A stretch of 64,000 nt of DNA from Akkermansia sp. (GCA_017555205.1 JAFZGW010000013.1:1-64000), one strand, 5' to 3'; shown: positions 55,216-64,000, counted from the first letter of the stretch. Numbers and translations: made by a program. Notes: generated by a model not told the origin, from the sequence alone.

Positions 55216-56097
55216 TTAGGCACGGAAGTGCTGCCAGCCCGTGCTCAGTTCGGTTGTGGTATCTTGGGTAAGGTGGCCTATGGGGTAGAGTGTGGATTGC
55301 AGGTCTTGCGGTATATTAACAAAATCCTGCGGATGGAAAGTCAGGAGCAGCTCGTAATCCTCGCCGTCACTTATGCCCTGCTGTGGGGAGCAACCGTTGT
55401 TTAGGGGGAGTTTTTCCGGGTGGATGATAAATCCGCAGTTGCTGGCTTTAGCCAGTCTGGGAAGGTCGGCACCGAGGCCGTCGGATAAATCCATCATTGC
55501 TGATGGGCGTGGCCCCTGTTCCATGAGTTGACGGGCTAGTATAAGTCGTGGCTCGAAATCCAGATGGTGACCACTGGGGAATGAACCGCCCAGCGGTCCA
55601 CTTACGCAAATGATATCGCCGGGGGTTCCGCCGCTGCGAAGAATGGCGCGAGAATGCTCTACCCTGCCGGTTAGTGCAACGTTGATGACGATGCCATCGT
55701 GCGGTAGTGCTGAAGTCTCGCCACCTGCGACGCTGATGCCGTAACGAGTAGCTAATCGGTTAATCCCCTTGTATATGCCCTCTGCAGTTTCTACATATCG
55801 CGAGGGGTGTATGAGTAGGGTGATGAGTGCGTATTCGGGAATGCCGCCCATGGCTGCGATGTCGGAGATAGCGCGCGCCAGTGCTTTGTGCCCTATTCTT
55901 TCGGGGGCTGTATCGGCGGTAAAGTGTACACTTTCGACAACTACATCCGTCTTCAAAAGGGTGTCCCATTCATTATCTCGCGCTACTACGGCACAGTCAT
56001 CTCCCGGACCAATCAGCATAGGGCTTTGCACGGTGAGCTGGTGCAGTAAGCGGGCAAGTACTGCATTCTCGCCTAATTGAGAGAGGGGAATGGGCAT
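55216..56097 (-). CDS. thiL: Thiamine-monophosphate kinase
   Basis: The 293-residue enzyme phosphorylates thiamine phosphate to thiamine pyrophosphate. The N-terminal GPGDDCAVV (30-38), TDVVVESVHF (near 48), ISDIAAMGG (near 75) and DLSDGLGADL (near 207) match the PurM/ThiL fold with its magnesium-binding aspartates. I use ATG 56097, seven bases after the CPBP gene ends; an in-frame TTG at 56112 is the alternative. Other thi genes are absent. Confidence 0.93.
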   Translation of the reverse strand: MPIPLSQLGENAVLARLLHQLTVQSPMLIGPGDDCAVVARDNEWDTLLKTDVVVESVHFTADTAPERIGHKALARAISDIAAMGGIPEYALITLLIHPSRYVETAEGIYKGINRLATRYGISVAGGETSALPHDGIVINVALTGRVEHSRAILRSGGTPGDIICVSGPLGGSFPSGHHLDFEPRLILARQLMEQGPRPSAMMDLSDGLGADLPRLAKASNCGFIIHPEKLPLNNGCSPQQGISDGEDYELLLTFHPQDFVNIPQDLQSTLYPIGHLTQDTTTELSTGWQHFRA

Positions 56098-56104
56098 GGC
56101 GGGG

Positions 56105-56929
56105 TTATCCAATTAGAAGAATGAATATGATGGAAACTGAATTAAAAATAGCGTGAAGTATGATGGGGAAAATTAAGGTGCGCGTTTTTTCGTACAGGTA
56201 ACATTGAGCGCAGCCGAATACGAACAATACTACTGTCTGTATTAGTGAGGTGTGTACTGCGCTGAAAAATAAGCTGGAACTGATGGCGGCGGCTATAATG
56301 CCGGCACGCTGTCTTAAAACATTGTACATAAAACCGCGGAATGCGATTTCCTCCATAAGCGGAGCGACTATAACGGCGTTGAAAATGAGACCGGACAAAG
56401 TGAGCAGAGACTTGGCACCTGCTATTTCCTCCGTTACCTGCTGTTGCTCTGGGGAGCCGGTTACGGAGCTTAACCAATTCAGGAATCCGGTCATGGAAAG
56501 GGTGATACTGATAAGATAGATGGTGCCCAAAGTGGCAATCATGCAGACAAAATTGTTTTTAGTGATGGCGCCTTTGGTTGCGGGCAGAGCAAAATAACGC
56601 AGAGCCATGGGGGTGTAGATGGCCAGTGAAATAAAGGCGGAGAGCCACGCGTCTGTTGCGCTTGCGGAGCCTGGCGCTGCTTTGTCTGTGGTGACGTTCA
56701 TCAGGCTTATATAGGTATAAAATACCATGAAGAGCATGGTGTAAAGCTCTTCGGCCGGGTGGGGAAAGAGAGAGCTATCAAAGCGGGGAATGCGGGGCAG
56801 TTGTTTTCTGCTGAATAATTGGCTGCCTGCGCCCGTTATCCATATGAGTACATATAGTACGAGGGCTCCCAGCAGGATGCAAATATTGATGCCCTCATAG
56901 GGTTGCAATGTTGAAAGTTTTTCTATCAT
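56105..56929 (-). CDS. CPBP-family intramembrane metalloprotease
   Basis: The 274-residue membrane protein has about seven to eight hydrophobic segments. It carries the Abi/CPBP motifs MEEIAFRGFMYNVL (near 190), FFSAVHTSL (near 220) and HAIFNSVS near the C-terminus. The Glu-Glu and His residues form the metal site of Rce1-like proteases. Substrate is unknown; members act in membrane protein maturation or bacteriocin immunity. ATG 56929 is chosen because an upstream ATG lies inside the -10 hexamer. thiL follows. Confidence 0.85.
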   Translation of the reverse strand: MIEKLSTLQPYEGINICILLGALVLYVLIWITGAGSQLFSRKQLPRIPRFDSSLFPHPAEELYTMLFMVFYTYISLMNVTTDKAAPGSASATDAWLSAFISLAIYTPMALRYFALPATKGAITKNNFVCMIATLGTIYLISITLSMTGFLNWLSSVTGSPEQQQVTEEIAGAKSLLTLSGLIFNAVIVAPLMEEIAFRGFMYNVLRQRAGIIAAAISSSLFFSAVHTSLIQTVVLFVFGCAQCYLYEKTRTLIFPIILHAIFNSVSIIFILLIG

Positions 56930-56942
56930 GACTTGCGCTCGC

Positions 56943-56971
56943 ATTTTAACATGTCGCCGGGTTTATGGCAA
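56943..56971 (-). promoter_or_regulatory. Promoter of the CPBP-thiL unit
   Basis: On the minus strand TTGCCA (56966-56971), 17-base spacer and TAAAAT (56943-56948), 13 bases before ATG 56929. Confidence 0.6.
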
Positions 56972-57052
56972 GGGGTATTTTTCAGCAACAAAAAGCCCGA
57001 CAGGTTATTACCACTGCCGGGCTTTGATGAAATAAATACGGACTGGAACAGT

Positions 57053-58237
57053 TTAGGCAAGCGTGGCTTTGTGTGCTTTGTGGATGAGTTCAGCCTCTCG
57101 CTTGACGCGGATTTGCAGGTCTGCCAGTGCGTTCATATAATATATATAGGCATCGTAGGGCGACGGGTACGGAGTGAACCCGTTGCTCTTTTCCATGTAG
57201 TGGAAGTGGTCAGCACTCTGAAGCTTGCGCCAAACGTGAATCATGTCGCGATCTTCGCTGGCTTTTACCGAGGCTTCAAGGTCATAAATTTTCTTGAGAG
57301 CTTCCTTCTGCATGGCGTTGCCGTTCCAGTGAGTGGTGGTACCGAAAGTGGAGCAACTCACGGGAGCTGGGACGTCGAGTGTGCCTGTGGAGGGGAATGT
57401 GCGCACGCATTCCGTTGGTGTCATGAACGAATTGCCGGCGAAGAGTGTTGCCATAATCATGCTGCGCCAGAACTCGAACACTCCGGTTGTATCGGGCTGG
57501 CGTTCACCAAGCGTTTCGTAGTCCATGGAGAGGTTGACAACCTGTCCCTGTTGTTGGCCGAGCCAATCTGCGTAGGTATACGGAGAAAGGGGATACTCGC
57601 TCCAGCTGGGGTCTACACGGCGGTTAGCCAAATCGTTGGAGAGATGGCGATTGCGGACAAGTGTCTTGGTTTTGGCTATCAGCGGGGCGCATTGCAGCTC
57701 GTTGGGGTGCAGGTTCGACATCATTCGGCTGCTGCCATCGGCTACAATGCCCTCAAAACCCATGTCGTACGCCTGTGCGGCTATGGCATTGCTGTAGAGC
57801 ATGCCGGTATTCCATAGTACAGTCGGGCGTTGCCCGAAGAGCTCCTCGATAAGGTCGCAGTGCTCCTCAACCTGTTCTGCAAATTCACCGGTAGAGTACA
57901 GCGATGCCAGAGATGCGTAATAAGGCATGGCGAGAAACTCCACGCACCCTGTATCCGCCAGCTCTTGGAATGAGGTGATGAGGTCGGGACGGTGGTATTT
58001 AGCTTGTTCGAGAATTACGCCGGATATCGCGAGCGAGAGCTTGAACTTACCGTCTGACAGCTCGATGAGTTGCTTCATCAGGCGATTGGCCGGCAGATAG
58101 CAACGCTCGGCCACCTCGCTGAGCACACGACCGTTCATGTAGTCGTCTTCGTAGAAGGCATGCTCTCCTATTTTGAAGAAGTCATACGGTATCAGGCGAT
58201 TCGGCTGATGTGCATGAAACGTGAGTGAGATATTCAT
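57053..58237 (-). CDS. GH57-family glycoside hydrolase (alpha-amylase type)
   Basis: The 394-residue product begins NISLTFHAHQPNRL, the GH57 opening motif. GCVEFLAMPYYASL (near 110-123) is the region of the family's catalytic centre, and NLSMDYETLGERQ (near 233) corresponds to the fourth conserved region. GH57 enzymes act on alpha-glucans as amylases, 4-alpha-glucanotransferases or branching enzymes. No signal peptide is seen, so it should act in the cytoplasm. It starts 20 bases after the glycosyltransferase gene ends, pointing to shared alpha-glucan (glycogen-like) metabolism. Confidence 0.88.
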   Translation of the reverse strand: MNISLTFHAHQPNRLIPYDFFKIGEHAFYEDDYMNGRVLSEVAERCYLPANRLMKQLIELSDGKFKLSLAISGVILEQAKYHRPDLITSFQELADTGCVEFLAMPYYASLASLYSTGEFAEQVEEHCDLIEELFGQRPTVLWNTGMLYSNAIAAQAYDMGFEGIVADGSSRMMSNLHPNELQCAPLIAKTKTLVRNRHLSNDLANRRVDPSWSEYPLSPYTYADWLGQQQGQVVNLSMDYETLGERQPDTTGVFEFWRSMIMATLFAGNSFMTPTECVRTFPSTGTLDVPAPVSCSTFGTTTHWNGNAMQKEALKKIYDLEASVKASEDRDMIHVWRKLQSADHFHYMEKSNGFTPYPSPYDAYIYYMNALADLQIRVKREAELIHKAHKATLA

Positions 58238-58257
58238 ATAATCGTGCGGGGTAGGGG

Positions 58258-59556
58258 TTACCAACCAAGTACATGGTGGTAGACTCGCAGCATTTTGTCT
58301 GCGGCTGTCTCCCAGTTGGAATTCTTGATATCCTGTGCGCTTTGCTCGGCGACCTTGCGGTATAAATCCTCATCCGTAATCAGGTCAACGATATGCTTGG
58401 CCATCATATTTACATCCCAGAAGTCTGCCTTCAGAGCTCCCTTCATAACCTCGGCAACGCCACTTTGTTTCGAGATGACTGCCGGTATATTGAACTGAGC
58501 AGCCTCAAGAGCAGAGAGCCCGAAAGGTTCGGATACCGAGGGCATGCAGTATATATCCGTCATGCTTAACAGTTCATTTACTTTCTGCTTATTGAGGAAC
58601 CCGGTGAAGTGGAATTTGTCGCCTACGCCATGGAAGGCGCCGGTTTCGATAAGCTGGCGCAATTTCTCCCCGGTGCCAGCCATAACAAAGCGGACGTTGT
58701 CGGTTTGTTCGAGCACCTTGGCTGCAATCTGCAGGAAAAACTCCGGTCCTTTCTGGGCGGTCAAACGCCCTAAGAAGAGAACCAGTTTTTCCGGGAACTT
58801 CTTTTTGGTGTGGAATACCTCAACAGGGTCTGCGCCATTGTGTACGGGGAATATCTTGGCCGGGTCTATACCATAGTGGCCGGCTGCTACGGTGCCCGTG
58901 TACTTAGATACGGGAATAACGGCGTCTGCCTGCTCCATGCCATACTTCTCAATATCGTAAATCCAGCCACGAGCATCTGCCCCTGCTCGGTCGAATTGAG
59001 AGGCATGCAGGTGTACTACAAGCGGTTTTCCGGTTGCTTTTTTGACTTCAACACCGGCCAAGTAAGTCATCCAGTCATGTGCGTGCACTATGTCAAAGTC
59101 ATAGTTGCGAGCCATTACTGCGCATATCTTTGAAAACTCAATTACCTTGCGTGCCAAGTCTCCGGCGTACAAATCTTCCTTGCCGGTGAAAAGTTCCAAA
59201 TCTGCTTTGTGAACCTTGGAGAAGAGTAATTTGCCCTCTTTGGTGAATACGATATTACCGGGCGTGCCTTCCTCGCTCGCGTAGGGATCAAGATTTACAG
59301 GAGCTTTGCCGACGACGGTGAAGCTCTCGTAAGTGTATCCCTCTTCACGAGTTTCCATTTCCTGATACTCCAGATTATTTATACCTACAAGGCCGAACCC
59401 ATCATATTTGGCTCCGGGTTGGGCTTTGGGGACGATTACCGACAGGTCAACTTTTTGTGATAGAGCTCGGGAAATGCCCATGCAGGCCACTCCAAGCCCG
59501 CCGTTAATGAGCGGCGGGAACTCCCAGCCTAATTTCAATACTTTTATCCTTCTCAT
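58258..59556 (-). CDS. Starch/glycogen-synthase-like glycosyltransferase (GT4/GT5 type)
   Basis: The 432-residue GT-B enzyme starts RIKVLKLGWEFPPLINGGLG, like bacterial and archaeal glucan synthases. HDWMTYLAGVE (near 172) and the C-terminal nucleotide-sugar site EPFGLSALEAA, an E-x7-E motif (near 358), are complete. It probably makes or extends an alpha-glucan from a nucleotide sugar, with the downstream GH57 protein trimming or branching it. The start at ATG 59556 is supported by GAGGAA four bases upstream. Confidence 0.88.
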   Translation of the reverse strand: MRRIKVLKLGWEFPPLINGGLGVACMGISRALSQKVDLSVIVPKAQPGAKYDGFGLVGINNLEYQEMETREEGYTYESFTVVGKAPVNLDPYASEEGTPGNIVFTKEGKLLFSKVHKADLELFTGKEDLYAGDLARKVIEFSKICAVMARNYDFDIVHAHDWMTYLAGVEVKKATGKPLVVHLHASQFDRAGADARGWIYDIEKYGMEQADAVIPVSKYTGTVAAGHYGIDPAKIFPVHNGADPVEVFHTKKKFPEKLVLFLGRLTAQKGPEFFLQIAAKVLEQTDNVRFVMAGTGEKLRQLIETGAFHGVGDKFHFTGFLNKQKVNELLSMTDIYCMPSVSEPFGLSALEAAQFNIPAVISKQSGVAEVMKGALKADFWDVNMMAKHIVDLITDEDLYRKVAEQSAQDIKNSNWETAADKMLRVYHHVLGW

Positions 59557-59656
59557 ACTTTCCTCATTGTTCGTTGGGTTTCCTGTGTGCTGTGGCTTGT
59601 GCCCCAGTGTCTGCACCATTAAACGTCTTTGTAAAGGCGATGTAAAGCCAAATTTT

Positions 59657-59685
59657 TGCGCAGAACACGTATAACCTGCTATAAT
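59657..59685 (+). promoter_or_regulatory. Orphan plus-strand promoter
   Basis: TTGCGC (59657-59662), 17-base spacer and a perfect TATAAT (59680-59685) with an extended TGC. No gene of normal size follows on this strand before 60182; downstream lie only 8- and 13-codon frames, a short hairpin (ACCTG...CAGGT, 59733-59752) and the antisense of the PUR-domain gene. Confidence 0.5.
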
Positions 59686-59774
59686 ACTATGTTTTTTAAA
59701 GACTTTCGGTATGACTAACGAATTCTGTCACCTGTTCACTTGCTCAGGTTGATGGAATTTGCGCCATTTCCGAG

Positions 59775-59981
59775 TTAGTTTTCTTGATTGGCGCGCCGGA
59801 TATCCTGAAGCGCCTCGATGAAGTCATCAAGAATCTCAACGGGCACCATGATGCGGTCGCGGTTAGAGCTGACTTTTTCCGTAATGCGAACCACGCGGCC
59901 TCGGGCGTTGCTCTTGAGGTCGAGGAAAAAGGTCTTGCGATCCGCGATGATTTTTTCTGTGCAAATGATATCGTCTTCCAC
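59775..59981 (-). CDS. PUR-domain nucleic-acid-binding protein
   Basis: The 68-residue product is a single PUR repeat: EKIIADRKTFFLDLKSNARG, then RVVRITEKVSSNRDRIMVP and a helix DDFIEALQDIRRAN. Bacterial PUR proteins dimerise into a Whirly-like fold and bind single-stranded DNA or RNA. The frame starts at GTG 59981; about nine more codons upstream lack ATG. A promoter (TTGACT-N16-TAGAAT, 60024-60051) lies 30 bases before. GGGAG in the leader is too far away to set the start. Confidence 0.75.
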   Translation of the reverse strand: MEDDIICTEKIIADRKTFFLDLKSNARGRVVRITEKVSSNRDRIMVPVEILDDFIEALQDIRRANQEN

Positions 59982-60023
59982 TTTTATATGCAGGAGTTGC
60001 TGTTCTACGCTCCCTTAGTATCT

Positions 60024-60051
60024 ATTCTATCATGGAATGAAAGATAGTCAA
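60024..60051 (-). promoter_or_regulatory. Promoter of the PUR-domain gene
   Basis: On the minus strand TTGACT (60046-60051), 16-base spacer and TAGAAT (60024-60029). It faces away from the corA promoter at 60134. Confidence 0.55.
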
Positions 60052-60133
60052 TCAATAAATGAATAGCGAATTGACTTTAGCGGCAAATTTGCAAAAAAAG
60101 CTGAGCATGACAACATGCTGAGCGAGATTATTC

Positions 60134-60162
60134 TTGATTTTTGTTGTGGAAACGGGCATACT
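60134..60162 (+). promoter_or_regulatory. Promoter of corA-argB
   Basis: TTGATT (60134-60139), 17-base spacer and CATACT (60157-60162). The predicted leader is about 13 bases and contains AAAGGGGG before ATG 60182, one of the few clear Shine-Dalgarno sequences here. Confidence 0.5.
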
Positions 60163-60181
60163 AAGTCACGCAAAGGGGGTT

Positions 60182-61171
60182 ATGATTCGCATTTATTCAC
60201 AATCGGAGCAGGGGATTACCCGCACGGTCGGCTTGGAAAAGCTGGACGAGTGTGTCGGTGATATTTTTTGGATTGACCTGCTGACCCCAACGGCCGACGA
60301 GCTCCGGTATGCTGAGCGGCTTTGTTCCATTGAAATGCCCACAAAGGACGAGATGCGTGAAATTGAGGCGACGTCTCGTTTGTACTGTGAAGATGGAGCG
60401 AGATTCATGACGACAACCGTTCTTTCGCGTGTTGAGACGGATGAACCAATCATTGCTGAAATTACCTTCATTCTGAAAGAACGGGTGATTATTACCATAC
60501 GTCACACCGATTCCTATTCCTTCCGCATGTTTACGCAGCAGTTATTACGCCGGCAGGATACGAATCGGGATTTTGTTTTCATCGGTCTTCTTGAGTCGTT
60601 GGTTGACCGTCAGGCTGACGTTCTTGAACGCTTCGGAGCTGATTTGGACTCATTGTCCAAGAAGGTGTTTTTGAGCCCTCGTCGCCGCCGGGAGAAAGAG
60701 GAGTCGCCCGATACGGATGACCTGCGCGATGCTCTTGAAGAACTTGGGCGCGTGGGTGACCTTATTACCCGGCAGCGAGATGCTTTGGTCAACTTGCTGC
60801 GTATGATTACCTTTGCCGGCAACGAGGATTCCTGCAATGGTTCTCACGACAGTTTGTATGTGCCGTTGCGGCCGGTTTCTCGAGATGTGAACTCGCTTTC
60901 TGAGTACGCATCATTCCTGTCCAACAAGATTAATTTCATGCTTGATGCCGTGCTGGGGCTCATTAATATCGAACAGAACGACATCGTAAAGGTCTTCACC
61001 ATCATGAGCGTGGTCTTTCTCCCCCCGACTCTGATTGCCAGCATATTCGGTATGAACTTTGACCACATGCCGCTGCTGCATTCACCTTGGGGGTTCTGGA
61101 TTTCTATTGTCATGATGATACTTGCCGGGGCCATTCCCCTTATTATCTTTAAACTCAAACGTTACATCTGA
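60182..61171 (+). CDS. corA: CorA-family magnesium/cobalt transporter
   Basis: The 329-residue protein has a large cytoplasmic N-domain with a long helix containing the basic SPRRRREKEE (near 170), and two C-terminal membrane helices (about 275-293 and 305-325). The signature GMN occurs as IFGMNF (near 290) at the end of the first helix. It forms pentameric divalent-cation channels. ATG 60182 is chosen over an upstream start for its AAAGGGGG. argB begins six bases downstream. Confidence 0.92.
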   Translation: MIRIYSQSEQGITRTVGLEKLDECVGDIFWIDLLTPTADELRYAERLCSIEMPTKDEMREIEATSRLYCEDGARFMTTTVLSRVETDEPIIAEITFILKERVIITIRHTDSYSFRMFTQQLLRRQDTNRDFVFIGLLESLVDRQADVLERFGADLDSLSKKVFLSPRRRREKEESPDTDDLRDALEELGRVGDLITRQRDALVNLLRMITFAGNEDSCNGSHDSLYVPLRPVSRDVNSLSEYASFLSNKINFMLDAVLGLINIEQNDIVKVFTIMSVVFLPPTLIASIFGMNFDHMPLLHSPWGFWISIVMMILAGAIPLIIFKLKRYI

Positions 61172-61177
61172 TTCGCC

Positions 61178-62086
61178 ATGATTAGCACACGCACTGTAAT
61201 TAAGCCCGAAGAGGAAATCCGCAAGGCTGACATTTTGATTGAAGCTTTGCCCTACATGCAGTCATATCGCGACAAGACCATTCTCATCAAGTTCGGTGGC
61301 TCCGCTATGGATGACCCCGAATTGGTTAAATCACTGATGCGCGATATTGTGGTTCTGGAGGCCATGGGCATGAATCCTGTCGTTGTACATGGTGGAGGTA
61401 AGGCTATTTCCAAGGCGATGTTGGAGGCCGGTTTGGAGGCTCGATTTGTGAACGGCTTGCGTGTTACCACGCCTGAGGCGATTGATATAGTTGAGCGCAC
61501 CCTTTCCGGTACCATTAACCCCGGTTTGGTTGAAATGATGCGTGCCGTTGGCGGTAAGGCGGTCGGTATACCAGGTACGAATGTGTTTGTGGGTGAAAAA
61601 ATTATGGAGCGAGATGCAGAGGGTAATCCTGTCGACATCGGTATGGTGGGACAGGTAATCGGTAGCCAGCTCAGCCGTGTAGAGGAGGCGCTCTCTCTGC
61701 AACTTACCCCTGTTATTTCGCCGCTTGCGCGTGAGCTTGGTACAAGACAGGCACTTAACGTAAACGCAGACCTTGCGGCTGCTGCGTTGGCTTGCGAGCT
61801 TAAGCCCGTCAAGCTTGTATATATTTCAGATGTTCCCGGGCTTATGCTCGATCCCAAAGACCCCTCTACCATAGTCAAGAGTATCAACCGTAAAGAGGCC
61901 TTCCAGCTTATTGAGGAAGGTGTGATTTCCGGTGGTATGATACCTAAGGTTAAGAGTGCGGTGGATGCACTCAATGCCGGTGTGCGCAAAGTTCACTTTG
62001 TAGACGGACGTTTGCCGCATACTCTGCTGCTTGAGATATTCACTCCGGAAGGTATTGGTACCGAGATTGTGCGAGAGCAGCGCTGA
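61178..62086 (+). CDS. argB: Acetylglutamate kinase
   Basis: The 302-residue enzyme phosphorylates N-acetylglutamate in arginine synthesis. ILIKFGGSAMDD (near 35-46), NPVVVHGGGKAI (near 66-77), VNADLAAAALACELK and ISGGMIPKVKSA (near 250) are all conserved. An N-terminal helix of about 25 residues before the core is of the type found in arginine-inhibited enzymes. It is probably co-transcribed with corA; nadK follows after 55 bases with a perfect hairpin (CGAGATA-N5-TATCTCG, 62096-62114) between. Confidence 0.96.
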   Translation: MISTRTVIKPEEEIRKADILIEALPYMQSYRDKTILIKFGGSAMDDPELVKSLMRDIVVLEAMGMNPVVVHGGGKAISKAMLEAGLEARFVNGLRVTTPEAIDIVERTLSGTINPGLVEMMRAVGGKAVGIPGTNVFVGEKIMERDAEGNPVDIGMVGQVIGSQLSRVEEALSLQLTPVISPLARELGTRQALNVNADLAAAALACELKPVKLVYISDVPGLMLDPKDPSTIVKSINRKEAFQLIEEGVISGGMIPKVKSAVDALNAGVRKVHFVDGRLPHTLLLEIFTPEGIGTEIVREQR

Positions 62087-62141
62087 TATATAAAATCGAG
62101 ATAATTTGTATCTCGCTCAAAAAAATAAAACAAATAAGAAA

Positions 62142-62966
62142 ATGATACGAATTCAACGAGTTGCGTTTCATGTTGTAACGCAAGGATTTAAGAATGACTC
62201 TATTTTAGAGCATGTTAAGATGGCTCTCCGCGCTGCGGGGATAGAAGTGTGCTCGTATGATTCAAAATCACTGGAAAAGCCTGACATTTTGATATGTCTT
62301 GGCGGTGATGGTACGATGCTCACCGTAGCTGCTGAGGCTGCTCGTCGTGGGATTATGCTGGCAGGTATCAATACCGGCCATCTCGGATTTTTGACAACAT
62401 GTGGCAACAATGAGTACAAGGCGCTGGAATCCGCCATTATTCACGGAACATTCACTATTCAGGAGCGTTCTATGCTTGAGATTGTGCGCTGCAGCGGCCA
62501 GACAACGTATGCACCCAGCTTTGCGCTGAATGAGGTTGCTCTTATGCGAGCACAGACCGGGCGTATGATTGATGTTGATGTAGAACTTGATGGCTGCTTG
62601 CTCAACTGTTACCATGCGGACGGCGTGTTGGTGGCAACTCCCACAGGGTCCACGGCATATTCGCTGTCTGCCGGTGGGGCGCTGCTTTGGCCGACCGCGG
62701 ATGTGTTTACTCTTACCCCAATTTGCTCACACAGTCTTAACAGCCGCCCTGTAGTGGTACCGGATTCACTTGAAATCACGCTCCGCCCGTGCGCACGCCG
62801 TGGTCGAGCCGAGGAGTCTATAATCTACTCCATAGATGGTCAGAGTGCTCACAATATCGAGGTGAATGATTCTTTGACCATACGTAAGGCCGGCTCCAGT
62901 CTCAAGCTGCTTTGCTTGCCCAATTTTGACTACGCCAAGCGTTTACGCGGTAAAATGGGCTGGTAA
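62142..62966 (+). CDS. nadK: NAD kinase
   Basis: The 274-residue enzyme makes NADP from NAD. LGGDGTMLTVAAEAA (near 52-66), INTGHLGFLTT (near 77) and VATPTGSTAYSLSAGG (near 160-175) are the family motifs. ATG 62142 is chosen; a TTG 12 codons upstream lies in the hairpin region after argB. A terminator follows the stop. Confidence 0.95.
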   Translation: MIRIQRVAFHVVTQGFKNDSILEHVKMALRAAGIEVCSYDSKSLEKPDILICLGGDGTMLTVAAEAARRGIMLAGINTGHLGFLTTCGNNEYKALESAIIHGTFTIQERSMLEIVRCSGQTTYAPSFALNEVALMRAQTGRMIDVDVELDGCLLNCYHADGVLVATPTGSTAYSLSAGGALLWPTADVFTLTPICSHSLNSRPVVVPDSLEITLRPCARRGRAEESIIYSIDGQSAHNIEVNDSLTIRKAGSSLKLLCLPNFDYAKRLRGKMGW

Positions 62967-62985
62967 TAACCGGCATACTTTCGTC

Positions 62986-63051
62986 GAAATAGAGGTAGTT
63001 GTTTGCTGTTTCTGCTACAGCGGGCGACTACCTCGTTTCTATTTCTTTTTT
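62986..63051 (+). terminator. Terminator of nadK
   Basis: GAAATAGAGGTAGT pairs, with a small bulge, with ACTACCTCGTTTCTATTTC, followed by six T. Confidence 0.75.
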
Positions 63052-63077
63052 GTACTGGTATGCTGATGACTTTAAGC

Positions 63078-63106
63078 TTGCCATTATGAGATTCCTGTGG
63101 TAGAAT
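63078..63106 (+). promoter_or_regulatory. Promoter of rpiB-glyA
   Basis: TTGCCA (63078-63083), 17-base spacer and TAGAAT (63101-63106), 20 bases before ATG 63127. The leader is about 14 bases. Confidence 0.6.
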
Positions 63107-63126
63107 GCTCGCGCAACAGGCGTTAC

Positions 63127-64000
63127 ATGAGTATGAACACCAATCTTCGCATCGCAATCGGTTCAGACCACAAAGGCGTGGATCTGAAGGAAGTGGCTGT
63201 AGAAATCCTCACCAACTGGGGGTATACGGTAGAGGACGTAGGCACCGAGACGAAGGAAAGCTGCGATTATTCCGATTATGCCAACGCTGTATGTAAGCGC
63301 GTGGTTGAAGGTCGTGCTGACCGCGGTATTCTGATATGTTTTTCCGGTCTGGGTATGAGCATTGCTGCTAATCGTTGGCGCGGTATTCGCGCAACCCTTA
63401 CCCGCACCCCGCAGGTAGCTGCACTTTCCCGCCAGCACAATGATTCTAATGTGCTCTGCCTCGCATCGGCATTCGTTACCCCGGATGACATTGATGATGT
63501 GCTGCACACCTGGTTGGATGCAGAGTTCGAGGGCGGTCGCCATGTGCGCCGTTTGGCAAAGGCCTCCGGTTCGCTTCTCGCTTCCACCGACCCGGAGCTT
63601 GCCGCCTATATCGAGGAAGAGCACGCACGTCAGCGCAACAATATCGAGCTGATTGCTTCCGAAAACTTTGCTTCTCCCTCAGTCATGGAGGCTCAGGGTT
63701 CTGTTCTTACCAACAAATATGCAGAGGGTTATCCTTCCAAGCGTTGGTATGGTGGTTGTGAGGTAGTGGATAAGGTTGAGCAGCTTGCCATTGACCGCGC
63801 TTGCGCCCTCTTTGGTTGCGATTTCGCAAACGTTCAGGCTCACTCCGGCTCACAGGCCAACATGAGCGTGTACCATGCTTGCATTAACCCCGGCGACACT
63901 ATTCTGACCATGGACCTTGCTTGCGGTGGCCACCTTTCTCACGGCTTCTTTGCAAACTTCTCCGGCAAGCAGTATAAGGTTGTACACTACGGTGTGAACC
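63127..64000 (+). CDS. RpiB-GlyA fusion (ribose-5-phosphate isomerase B / serine hydroxymethyltransferase), 3' end outside window
   Basis: The 291 codons present encode two enzymes in one frame. Residues about 7-147 are RpiB: GSDHKG (12-17), [17 protein letters not shown] with catalytic C71, and RQHND with H104. From about residue 150 the serine hydroxymethyltransferase begins: [35 protein letters not shown] and [14 protein letters not shown], part of its PLP domain, cut by the window end. RpiB interconverts ribulose- and ribose-5-phosphate; GlyA feeds one-carbon units from serine. Together they supply two inputs of purine synthesis. The usual CGTG of RpiB reads CFSG. ATG 63127 is used; 63133 is also possible. 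Confidence 0.92.
   Translation, partial: MSMNTNLRIAIGSDHKGVDLKEVAVEILTNWGYTVEDVGTETKESCDYSDYANAVCKRVVEGRADRGILICFSGLGMSIAANRWRGIRATLTRTPQVAALSRQHNDSNVLCLASAFVTPDDIDDVLHTWLDAEFEGGRHVRRLAKASGSLLASTDPELAAYIEEEHARQRNNIELIASENFASPSVMEAQGSVLTNKYAEGYPSKRWYGGCEVVDKVEQLAIDRACALFGCDFANVQAHSGSQANMSVYHACINPGDTILTMDLACGGHLSHGFFANFSGKQYKVVHYGVN

Overview
The window looks like a chromosomal stretch from a Verrucomicrobiota bacterium close to Akkermansia. Two exported proteins end in a PEP-CTERM tail with the ARRRRK ending familiar from that group. A GH84 hexosaminidase, a complete anaerobic ribonucleotide reductase locus and an RpiB-GlyA fusion also fit. The placement is inference from gene content; no rRNA or tRNA gene was seen.

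Left part (1-11 kb) is the accessory zone. It holds a class A beta-lactamase, a RhuM-family protein, an IS481-type transposase remnant, two PEP-CTERM proteins, a broken Sel1-repeat gene and several copies of a small palindromic element (about 230-240 bp, terminal inverted repeats, nested internal hairpin). A second palindromic repeat family (1-190, 45.5-45.9 kb) shares one end with it. gatB and several exported proteins of unknown function complete this part.

Middle part (11-46 kb) is mostly housekeeping. It carries mutL, an mcsA-mcsB-clpC operon, valS, a MarR regulator followed by a PgeF-like gene, 5-formyl-THF cyclo-ligase and miaB, then rnc, glnS, ribBA, a PcrA/UvrD helicase, the GH84 enzyme, dsbD, a PpiC-type foldase, aroA, dnaG, a nuclease and two lipoproteins.

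Right part (46-64 kb) begins with the anaerobic ribonucleotide reductase operon. Its glycyl-radical tail is a separate 70-residue protein downstream of nrdD. An AT-rich gap at 49.6-50.0 kb follows, where base composition and skew appear to change. Then come an RlmI-like methyltransferase, sufE, argF, tatA, an Rrf2 regulator with an operator-covered consensus promoter, dnaA, thiL, a CPBP protease, a GH57/GT4 alpha-glucan pair, a PUR-domain protein, corA, argB, nadK and an RpiB-GlyA fusion that runs off the window.

A recurring feature is promoter layout: many genes have a -35/-10 pair with a 17-base spacer and a -10 hexamer only 6-7 bases before the start codon, with no Shine-Dalgarno sequence. 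This predicts leaderless mRNAs and helps to choose several start codons. All calls come from reading the sequence; no database search was possible.
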